Made by a program: the position numbers and the translations under genes. Below, in pieces: positions 1 to 6,036 of a DNA stretch of 13,501 bases (positions within the stretch are counted from its first letter, which is position 1; each line of letters starts with the position of its first letter). This DNA is from Calditerrivibrio sp. (lineage in GTDB: Bacteria > Chrysiogenota > Deferribacteres > Deferribacterales > Calditerrivibrionaceae), in assembly GCA_020217115.1 (NCBI GenBank), contig JAIWOA010000077.1:1-13501 (forward strand), in the 5' to 3' direction. A model generated the notes under the pieces. That model was not told where the DNA came from. It worked only from the letters and a program-made list of their open reading frames with translations, and did not search any database.

Positions 1-760
1 ATTTACTGTAAAAGATATGGTTAAGCTTCAGAAAAAATTGATAGACCATTTGGGGATTCCGAAGCTACTTTGTGTGGCTGGAGGCTCTATGGGTGGGATG
101 CAAGCTCTGGAGTGGGCAGTAACTTTCCCTGAGAAGGTTCACACAATAATTCCCATTGCTACAGCTGGAAGGATTACACCTATGGCTATTGCTTTTAATA
201 CAATAGGAAGACAGGCAATTATGAAGGATCCCAATTGGAACAATGGCGATTATTATGGTAAATCTTTTCCAAAAGATGGGCTTGCAATAGCAAGAATGGC
301 AGGACATATTACATTTATGTCAGATGCTTCCTTTCAGAAAAAATTTGGAAGAAAATATGCTACCCTTGAAGGTATTTACGATTTTTTTGGTTACTTTGAG
401 GTTGAAAACTATCTCAGATATAATGGGTATAAGTTCACTGAGAGATTTGATCCAAATAGCTATCTTTACATAATAAAGGCTATGGATATTTTTGATCTGT
501 CCTATGGTTACGGATCATTTGAAGAGGCTGTCAGTCGAATAACTGCCAGATCACTTTTTATAACATTTACTTCAGATATCCTTTTCCCAAATTACCAGAC
601 CGAAGAGATTATAAATATATTGAAAAAAGTTGGCAGAGACACCAGATGGCTTAATATAGAATCTGATTATGGTCATGATGCATTCCTTCTGGAGTTTGAT
701 ATACAGGGTTCTGCAATTAGAAATTTTCTTGAAGAGGCAAGTAGTGACTTCAAAATTTGA
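1..760 (+). CDS. metX: Homoserine O-acetyltransferase (MetX), 3' part only
   Basis: This enzyme acylates the hydroxyl of L-homoserine, normally from acetyl-CoA, as the first committed step of methionine synthesis in the cytoplasm. The reading frame is open from base 2, so the gene begins upstream of the window. About 252 residues are visible, against roughly 370 for the family, so about a third is missing. The alpha/beta-hydrolase nucleophile elbow GGSMGGMQ is clear, with the serine codon at 86-88. The rest of the triad is the Asp in FTSDILFP (575-577) and the His in GHDAFLLE (674-676). The segment before the elbow (DMVKLQKKLIDHLGI) also matches MetX closely. The ATG at 17 is internal, not the start. 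Some MetX-fold enzymes use succinyl-CoA, and I cannot settle the acyl donor from this part. The 3' end overlaps the next gene. Confidence 0.95.
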   Translation, partial: FTVKDMVKLQKKLIDHLGIPKLLCVAGGSMGGMQALEWAVTFPEKVHTIIPIATAGRITPMAIAFNTIGRQAIMKDPNWNNGDYYGKSFPKDGLAIARMAGHITFMSDASFQKKFGRKYATLEGIYDFFGYFEVENYLRYNGYKFTERFDPNSYLYIIKAMDIFDLSYGYGSFEEAVSRITARSLFITFTSDILFPNYQTEEIINILKKVGRDTRWLNIESDYGHDAFLLEFDIQGSAIRNFLEEASSDFKI

Positions 761-1478
761 AGGAAATTTTGACATGGTTGCTCAAAATTATCTGTTTAGC
801 AGTGATCACATATCTGGAGAGGATCTGAAGTATGTTTCTGAATTTTTTAGGGGTGTTAGTTTTGATTTTATGCTTGATCTGGCAACAGGGGCGGGACATT
901 TTACCACTGTTTTTAATTCAAATATAAAGATAGCTTTTGATTACAGTTTAAATATGCTCAAAACAGCTATCAAAAAATACGATATAGATCTTGGAGTAAA
1001 AGGTGATGTGGCATTTCTTCCATTTAGAGAGGGTTCCTTTGATCTTGTGTCATGCAGGATAGCCATGCATCATTTTAAAAATATTCAACATTTTTGGTTT
1101 GAAGTTCATAGGGTTCTGAAAAAAAATGGTTATTTTGTTTTGATTGATAGTATTGTAGATATTGATGATGCATATCTAAATTGTATTGAATATGTAAGGG
1201 ATAATTCCCATATCAGAAGTTTTTCTGTAAAGGAGATTATCAATTTTTCAGATGGTAAATTTAGACTTGAAGATTTTAGAAATTTTTATAAAAAACATGA
1301 TATTGAAGAGTGGGGAAGGAGATTGAACCCTTCTGAGTATCTTTTCCAATCTATAAAGGAGCAATTTAAGAAATTGCCAGAAAATATCAAAGAGGAATTA
1401 GGGGTTGAAGAGATTGATGGCGTTATAAGAAGTTATACAGATAAAAAGGGTTTGTTTATATTTAAAAAGATATGTTGA
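744..1478 (+). CDS. Class I SAM-dependent methyltransferase, substrate unknown
   Basis: This is a cytoplasmic methyltransferase of the UbiE/YcgJ (Methyltransf_11) type, 244 residues from the start chosen here. SAM-binding motif I is LDLATGAGHFT. The acidic-loop region is DVAFLPFREGSFDLVSCR, followed by the usual MHHF and the 'HRVLKKNGYFVLID' strand. The C-terminal half (EEWGRRLNPSEY ... GLFIFKK) resembles YcgJ-like enzymes. I chose GTG at 744 because GAGG at 734-737 lies 6 bases upstream and because it retains the N-terminal NFDMVAQNY, which fits the family pattern FDxxAxxY. ATG at 774, with AAGGA at 760-764, is the alternative and gives 234 residues. The gene overlaps metX by 17 bases. It sits where some bacteria carry metW, but the motifs are not those of MetW. 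The substrate is unknown. Confidence 0.85.
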   Translation: MTSKFEGNFDMVAQNYLFSSDHISGEDLKYVSEFFRGVSFDFMLDLATGAGHFTTVFNSNIKIAFDYSLNMLKTAIKKYDIDLGVKGDVAFLPFREGSFDLVSCRIAMHHFKNIQHFWFEVHRVLKKNGYFVLIDSIVDIDDAYLNCIEYVRDNSHIRSFSVKEIINFSDGKFRLEDFRNFYKKHDIEEWGRRLNPSEYLFQSIKEQFKKLPENIKEELGVEEIDGVIRSYTDKKGLFIFKKIC

Positions 1479-2167
1479 CTATAAAAAACTTTAAGATTTT
1501 CATAAATACTGATAAGCTTATCGATATTGAGCATTTTTCCTTTCAGAAGGGGTTCCTTTACTCAATCTTTGGAAGAAGTGGAATAGGTAAATCTACACTT
1601 TTGAAGGGGATTGGTAGCTTGATTGAATATCAGGGGGAGATATTTTTTGGGGATACCATTTCTAATAAGAATTTAAATGTGAGGGAGATGAGAAAAAAAA
1701 TACACTATGTGAGGCAGGAGCCGAGATTTTTATCCGGTACTGGTCTAGATAATCTCAAATATATATTCAAACTAAACGAAAATAGAAATATGAGGTTTGA
1801 TGAAGATCTTGCATATATGTTTGCAGATAAACTTAATATAGAGAGAGAATTATTTTATAAAGATGTAAAAAATCTTTCAGGTGGTGAGAAGCAGAGGCTT
1901 AGCCTTATAAGGTCACTGATAATTCAACCTGACTTTATCCTATTAGATGAGCCATCTTCTGCACTTGATATTCATACTGAAGAGTTACTTATCAAACTGT
2001 TACATGAGATCAAAAGGGAAATTGGTGTCATTGTAGTATCACACTCAACTAATTTTATTATTAACTCAGATAAAAAGCTTCTCCTTTCAGATAAAAAGAT
2101 AAATTTTTTAGATTACGAAGTTAATGAAGATCTCATAAAAAAGATTATAGAGGAGCATAATGGGTGA
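1472..2167 (+). CDS. ABC transporter ATP-binding protein, FetA/YbbL-like
   Basis: This is a 231-residue ABC ATPase with all its motifs: Walker A GRSGIGKST at residues 34-42, Q-loop Gln82, signature LSGGEKQR at 135-142, Walker B FILLDE at 155-160, D-loop SALD at 163-166 and switch His191. It has no membrane segment, so it acts as a cytoplasmic subunit. The following gene encodes the matching UPF0014 permease and overlaps it by 8 bases, which identifies the pair as FetAB-like. In E. coli, FetAB has been linked to iron export and resistance to oxidative stress. The same role here is inference, and the family is little studied outside enterobacteria. The ATG at 1472 overlaps the methyltransferase stop by 7 bases (ATGTTGA), which suggests translational coupling. 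Confidence 0.9.
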   Translation: MLTIKNFKIFINTDKLIDIEHFSFQKGFLYSIFGRSGIGKSTLLKGIGSLIEYQGEIFFGDTISNKNLNVREMRKKIHYVRQEPRFLSGTGLDNLKYIFKLNENRNMRFDEDLAYMFADKLNIERELFYKDVKNLSGGEKQRLSLIRSLIIQPDFILLDEPSSALDIHTEELLIKLLHEIKREIGVIVVSHSTNFIINSDKKLLLSDKKINFLDYEVNEDLIKKIIEEHNG

Positions 2168-2924
2168 ATCTGTAAAGGATATATCAATGTTGTCTATGAT
2201 ATTTTTGTATCTTTTAAGTGGTGGACTTACGCTAATTCTATATGTTTTGAATCTTGGCATAGTAAAAGATTTTTTGACTTCTCTCTTGAGAATGTCAGTT
2301 CAGCTATTTTTTGGTTCCATTGTTTTAATGTATATATTCAAGATAAATACCTATTGGATAGTTTTGATATTTTTTACTGTTATGACAATTGTTGCATCCC
2401 ATACGATTATAAAGAAATCAAAGGTCACAGGATGGTTTATTTATCCAGTTATTTTTATTGTCTCCTTTACCATGACATTTATGTTTCAGGTTGTTATAGT
2501 GGGGAATACCATCTGGTACGATTCAAGGTATTTTATAACTATATCAGGTATGGTAATGGGAAATTCCATGAATGCTTGTGCTCTAGCACTGGAGAGATTC
2601 AATGGTGAATTAAAGGAAAATGGTGATCTTATAGAAACCCTTTTCAGTTTTGGAGCAAATAATTTTGAGGCTGTTTCAGAATTTTTTAAGAGATCTATAA
2701 GATCTGCTTTGATGCCTATCATAACAAATATGAGCAGTGTTGGGATAGTATTTTTCCCCGGTATGATGACTGGACAGATATTAGCAGGGGCTGATCCAGG
2801 AAATGCAGTAAAATATCAGATTGCCATTATGGTTACAATTGCTATCTCAGTGGTTTTATCAACTATGCTTAATTTATATTTTATGATGAATAGACATTTT
2901 AGTAAGGGTATATTTAAACAATGA
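2160..2924 (+). CDS. UPF0014 / FetB-like ABC transporter permease
   Basis: This 254-residue inner-membrane protein (E. coli FetB is about 259) has six or seven hydrophobic segments: near residues 10-30, 45-80, 92-116, 120-140 and two in the last 70 residues. Family hallmarks are RMSVQLFFGSIVLMYIF near the N-terminus, the conserved ISGMVMGNSMNACALALERF loop, and FFPGMMTGQILAGADPGNAVKYQI near the C-terminus. The arginine-rich region KRSIRSALMPI before it is probably the coupling region that contacts the ATPase. GAGGAG ends 4 bases before the ATG. The gene overlaps the ATPase gene by 8 bases and the ClC gene by 4. The assignment to the family is secure. The substrate, by analogy an iron or other metal species or a metabolite, is not shown by the sequence. 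Confidence 0.9.
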   Translation: MGESVKDISMLSMIFLYLLSGGLTLILYVLNLGIVKDFLTSLLRMSVQLFFGSIVLMYIFKINTYWIVLIFFTVMTIVASHTIIKKSKVTGWFIYPVIFIVSFTMTFMFQVVIVGNTIWYDSRYFITISGMVMGNSMNACALALERFNGELKENGDLIETLFSFGANNFEAVSEFFKRSIRSALMPIITNMSSVGIVFFPGMMTGQILAGADPGNAVKYQIAIMVTIAISVVLSTMLNLYFMMNRHFSKGIFKQ

Positions 2925-4711
2925 GTTATAACTTTGTAAAAAAATATAATTTACCAGTTGTGGGGAAATGGTTTGTTTTGGGAACCATTGTAGGAGTAGT
3001 TGCTGGAGTTGCTGCAATTTTATTTTATACTTTGACACAATTTTTTAGTACCTACCTTTTAGGGTATCTGGCTGGTTATGTTTCTCCTGAGGCAACGGGT
3101 GAGGTTTCTATTTTTTCCCACCACAATGTGGAATTTAAAAGGTATATGATTATAATTACCCCTGTTTTAGGTGCTTTTATAGCAGGTATTCTTGTGATAA
3201 AGTTTGCTCCAGAGGCTGAAGGTGCTGGGTTTGATGCTGCTATATCTTCAATCCACAAAAATAATGGGATTATAAGGTGGCAGGTTCCATTTGTGAAGAC
3301 ATTTACCTCTTCTATTACCATCGGTTCGGGTGGTTCTGGGGGGGGTGAAGGTCCAATATCCCATATTGGAGCTGGAATAGGCTCTGTATTGGCTCAGATG
3401 TTTCACCTTACCGATAGGGAAAGGCGTATCTTGACAGCAGCAGGGATGGGAGCTGGTGTAGGAGCTATTTTCCGATCTCCACTTGCAGGCGCAATCTTTG
3501 CTGCAGAGGCTTTGTATTCAAGTTCTGATATGGAATACGAGGCACTTTTACCCTCAACAATTACTTCAATTATTGCCTACTCTATTTTTTGTAGTATTTT
3601 TGGATGGAGCCCACTGTTTGGTAGTCTGGATGCTGAATTTTCAAACCCTCTGGAGTTATTTGGTTATACTATTTTGATAGTAGCCGTTGTACTGGTTGGA
3701 CATTTTTATACGAAAGTCTATCATAAAATGAAAATCTATTTTGAGTTACTCAAATTAAATAAAATGGGGAAAATATTACTTGGAGCTCTACTTACAGGTA
3801 TCGTTGGTTTTTTGGTTCCAGAGATACTTGGGGCAGGGTATTTTATAATAGATAGAGCAATTATGACAGATTTTAGCCTGAGTATGCTGATTATCATAAT
3901 AATTGCAAAGATTTTTGCAACATCATTTACAATTTGTAGTGGTGGGAGTGCTGGTACCTTTGCACCTACTATGGTTATTGGTGCATCAGTAGGTGGGGTT
4001 GTGGGAATTATCTTGCATAACTATGTTCCATCCCTTGCATCCAATCCGGGGACATATGCCATTGTTGGTATGGCAGGTTTTCTTGCAGGTTTGGCAAAAA
4101 CCCCCCTATCTGCAATTATAATTGTTAGTGAGCTAACAGGAAACTATCAATTGATTGTTCCAGCTATGTGGGTGAGTACCCTTTCATTTCTATCACTCAA
4201 GAAAGTCAAATTTTATAAGAGCCAGATGCAATTTAGAAGTGATTCACCTATACACAGAAATGAATATTTTCTCATGATGCTTCAGGATATAAAGGTGGGA
4301 AGTGTAATGAAAAGAGATCCAATAACAATAAACGAGGGGATGAAATTTCACGATATTATACATTTTATTCCATCTACCAAGCATAACAGCTTTCCCGTTG
4401 TTAACGATGAAAATAGACTTATTGGAGTTTTAAAGTTTGAGGAGATTAGGGAATTTGTTTTTGATGAGGGGCTTGAGGAGATTGTTGTCGCCAGTGAAAT
4501 ATGTGATAAGGATGCCCCAGTTATTACACCTGATCGAACTCTTGCAGATTCTATAGAGCTTATAGGTAGTATGAATGTAGAGCTTCTACCTGTGGTGGAT
4601 GATTTGAAAAGCAGAAAGTTGATAGGGATAATAACTCGTAGAGATATTATAAAAATTTACAATAAGGAAGTTTTAAAACAGAAAAGCATGACAGAGGAGA
4701 GTGTGTTTTAA
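2921..4711 (+). CDS. ClC-family chloride transporter/channel with C-terminal CBS pair
   Basis: This 596-residue protein joins a ClC membrane domain (about residues 10-435) to two CBS domains (about 457-580), which in this family bind adenine nucleotides and tune transport. Visible filter elements are GGEGP at 141-145 with the gating glutamate E143, the SPLAGAIFAAE segment at 186-196, GGSAGTFAP at 341-349, and a tyrosine at 432 where the anion-coordinating Tyr445 of E. coli ClC should fall. Two features are unusual. The GSGIP motif is replaced by GAGFD (101-105), so the central serine is alanine. The position of the proton glutamate Glu203 appears to be Ala197. By family knowledge, loss of that glutamate weakens proton coupling, so this could be a channel or an uncoupled transporter. 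The ATG overlaps the permease stop as ATGA. A run of eight G lies inside the filter codons (3338-3345). Confidence 0.92.
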   Translation: MSYNFVKKYNLPVVGKWFVLGTIVGVVAGVAAILFYTLTQFFSTYLLGYLAGYVSPEATGEVSIFSHHNVEFKRYMIIITPVLGAFIAGILVIKFAPEAEGAGFDAAISSIHKNNGIIRWQVPFVKTFTSSITIGSGGSGGGEGPISHIGAGIGSVLAQMFHLTDRERRILTAAGMGAGVGAIFRSPLAGAIFAAEALYSSSDMEYEALLPSTITSIIAYSIFCSIFGWSPLFGSLDAEFSNPLELFGYTILIVAVVLVGHFYTKVYHKMKIYFELLKLNKMGKILLGALLTGIVGFLVPEILGAGYFIIDRAIMTDFSLSMLIIIIIAKIFATSFTICSGGSAGTFAPTMVIGASVGGVVGIILHNYVPSLASNPGTYAIVGMAGFLAGLAKTPLSAIIIVSELTGNYQLIVPAMWVSTLSFLSLKKVKFYKSQMQFRSDSPIHRNEYFLMMLQDIKVGSVMKRDPITINEGMKFHDIIHFIPSTKHNSFPVVNDENRLIGVLKFEEIREFVFDEGLEEIVVASEICDKDAPVITPDRTLADSIELIGSMNVELLPVVDDLKSRKLIGIITRRDIIKIYNKEVLKQKSMTEESVF

Positions 4712-4731
4712 AAGTTTATTAACCTTTTTTA
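4709..4731. terminator. Possible weak bidirectional terminator between convergent genes
   Basis: Only 7 bases separate the ClC stop from the stop of the converging flagellar operon. AAAAGTT and AACCTTTT can form an A/T-rich hairpin with one bulged C, followed by a T-run on the plus strand and facing T's on the minus strand. The stem is weak and overlaps both stop codons, so this is a low-confidence call. No better terminator is visible here. Confidence 0.3.
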
Positions 4732-5048
4732 TCTATCAATGATGATTTTTCAACTGAGTTAAATATCTTGAATATTGATCTATCTACAGTTTTCTGTTTT
4801 ATATCATTTTTTATAGCTGATTTTATTTTCTCCAGATGTAAAGTTATCTCATTATTTTTTAAATGAATACTCTGGATTAATCCATTTTCATCTTTCTCCA
4901 ATCCATTGTTACATATCTGTATTATCTGGGTTAAGAAATTTTCATATATTTTTAGTTCTTTTTCAATAAGGTCAATATCTTCTGTAGAAAGTATTTTGGA
5001 AGCAACATCACTTAACTGTTTTAATATAACTTCAAGCTCTTTTCTCAT
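4719..5048 (-). CDS. Small helical protein of the flagellar operon, FliT/FlgN-chaperone-like
   Basis: This 109-residue protein is charged, lacks Trp and membrane segments, and is predicted to be almost entirely helical or coiled-coil, with heptad-like Leu/Ile spacing across residues 1-90. Size, composition and position, last gene of a fliD-fliS operon, match FliT-type export chaperones, which bind the cap protein FliD in the cytoplasm. Sequence alone does not prove this, because FliT and FlgN chaperones diverge strongly. The ATG at 5048 is preceded directly by an in-frame TAG, so the start cannot be further upstream. No good Shine-Dalgarno is present (GTAGTAG precedes the ATG). Translation may therefore depend on ribosomes finishing the YjfB-like gene, whose stop is 19 bases upstream. 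The function is an inference from context. Confidence 0.6.
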   Translation of the reverse strand: MRKELEVILKQLSDVASKILSTEDIDLIEKELKIYENFLTQIIQICNNGLEKDENGLIQSIHLKNNEITLHLEKIKSAIKNDIKQKTVDRSIFKIFNSVEKSSLIDKKG

Positions 5049-5067
5049 CTACTACAAAATAGCAATC

Positions 5068-5244
5068 TTATGCGTAAAGGTCAATATTGTTTTTAGGTTG
5101 CTGGATCATTTTTGCAGACTGAATAAGTTTCATTACATCCGATCCCTGCTGTTTTTGTAGATCCAGAGCTTTTTTTGCTACCTTTACTCCGTAGGCATAC
5201 TGAGACTGTGCCATTTTGTAGCTACTCAAACTTTCAATGTTCAT
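5068..5244 (-). CDS. YjfB-like putative motility protein (58 residues)
   Basis: This is a small gene that is easily overlooked. It encodes 58 residues, beginning MNIESLSSYKMAQSQYAYGV and ending PKNNIDLYA-stop. The layout matches the YjfB 'putative motility protein' family (about 60 residues): an N-terminal M-[ND]-I-x-x-L-S segment, one amphipathic helix rich in Gln, Lys and Ala, and a closing N-I-D-[LI] motif. In Bacillus-type genomes these proteins are associated with motility, but their molecular role is not established. A strong AGGAG lies 5 bases before the ATG (plus-strand 5250-5254). The gene starts 15 bases after the preceding gene ends and lies inside the fliD-fliS operon, which independently supports a flagellar role. 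Reading frame, ribosome binding site, context and family pattern all agree. Confidence 0.82.
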   Translation of the reverse strand: MNIESLSSYKMAQSQYAYGVKVAKKALDLQKQQGSDVMKLIQSAKMIQQPKNNIDLYA

Positions 5245-5259
5245 AAAAACTCCTAATAT

Positions 5260-5589
5260 TTACTCAAAAGGATAAAACTTCATAACTTTATTCGGATCAG
5301 TTTTTTTATGGGCACTAAGAGCAAGACTAATATCCTTCTGAAACATAGATTTCAGATAGTTCATTTTGCTGATTGCCTCATCCTGATCCTTAATTCCACC
5401 ATTTTTAGATGCGAGAATGTTCTCTTCCCTGACCCTTAAAAAGTCTATGAGGGTATTGTCAGTTTTTACTTTGCTGTCATTATGTTCTTTGTCACCCTCA
5501 GATGAAGACTTAGGGGGAGAAGTCTTTTTCTCCAGCTTTAGAAGCCTATCCTTCAGGTTAATTATGGAGTTATCTCCACCAATTACCAT
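5260..5589 (-). CDS. Uncharacterised flagellar-operon protein with flagellin-like C-terminus
   Basis: I do not recognise a named family for this 109-residue protein. It has a short N-terminal amphipathic stretch (IINLKDRLLKLEKK, residues 9-22) and a polar Ser/Lys/Glu linker to about residue 43. A helical C-terminal part follows, rich in Met, Leu and Ala, and ends NKVMKFYPFE. There is no signal peptide, membrane segment or cysteine. Residues 66-106 (from IKDQDEA) align without a gap with the flagellin C-terminal D0 region: I-x-D-x-D-x-A, then Asn, Lys/Arg and Ala, then P-x-x-V-[LM] at identical spacing. The gene starts 4 bases after the fliS stop, with AGGG upstream. FliS binds the flagellin C-terminus, so a FliS partner or regulator is a reasonable guess, but it is only a guess. 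The gene itself is well supported by operon packing. Confidence 0.75.
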   Translation of the reverse strand: MVIGGDNSIINLKDRLLKLEKKTSPPKSSSEGDKEHNDSKVKTDNTLIDFLRVREENILASKNGGIKDQDEAISKMNYLKSMFQKDISLALSAHKKTDPNKVMKFYPFE

Positions 5590-5593
5590 AATA

Positions 5594-6019
5594 TTACCCT
5601 GCTACATTTAGTTTTATACTTTCCTGAGGTTGTTGGGCTGTTTTTGACTGGCTTTCTTCCTTTGCCACTACCTCTTTCCATGCTTCCCTTAATGTTTTTA
5701 ATATCCCAAGTACAGGTTTTAGTTTTTCTGGATCCTTTGTTTTATTTGCTTCAACTAATTGCCATATAACAAAGTCGTAGAGTTTAAAAAGATTCTCTGC
5801 AATCTCACCTGCATCCATATTTAGAGTGCTCAATAATTCATAAAGAATATTTTCAGCTTTTATTATATTTTCGTGGGTTGTTACTATTTCACCATCTTCT
5901 GCAGCTTTTATTGCATTATTTACAAACTTTATTGCACCATCGTAAAGTAGAAGTACAAGTTTACCTTTTGTGGCACCCTCAATTTCATTTCTTAGATATG
6001 TCTTGTAAGCTGTTTGCAT
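5594..6019 (-). CDS. fliS: Flagellin export chaperone FliS
   Basis: FliS is a cytoplasmic chaperone that wraps the C-terminus of unpolymerised flagellin and delivers it to the flagellar type III export gate. The 141-residue protein shows the family core: AYKTYLRNEIEGATKGKLVL, the LLYDGAIKFVNNAIKAAEDG segment, an ENIIKAENILYELLSTLNMD helix, and the YDFVIWQLVEAN helix with KLKPVLGILKTLREAW after it. The last 20 or so residues form a polar Gln/Ser/Lys tail not needed for the four-helix fold. A near-perfect AAAGGAGGT lies 4 bases before the ATG, 17 bases downstream of the fliD stop, so it is probably one of the best translated genes of the operon. The order fliD-fliS is conserved in many bacteria. 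Confidence 0.94.
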   Translation of the reverse strand: MQTAYKTYLRNEIEGATKGKLVLLLYDGAIKFVNNAIKAAEDGEIVTTHENIIKAENILYELLSTLNMDAGEIAENLFKLYDFVIWQLVEANKTKDPEKLKPVLGILKTLREAWKEVVAKEESQSKTAQQPQESIKLNVAG

Positions 6020-6036
6020 AAGACCTCCTTTTCATG

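Noticed and set aside
669..743. Upstream ATG at 669 as the methyltransferase start
   Set aside because: It lies deep inside metX, has no ribosome binding site, and adds 25 residues unlike any methyltransferase N-terminus.
744..1478. MetW as the identity of the gene after metX
   Set aside because: The protein is longer than MetW and has Methyltransf_11/YcgJ-type motifs, including a C-terminal R-x-x-x-P segment, and lacks the MetW motif-I sequence.
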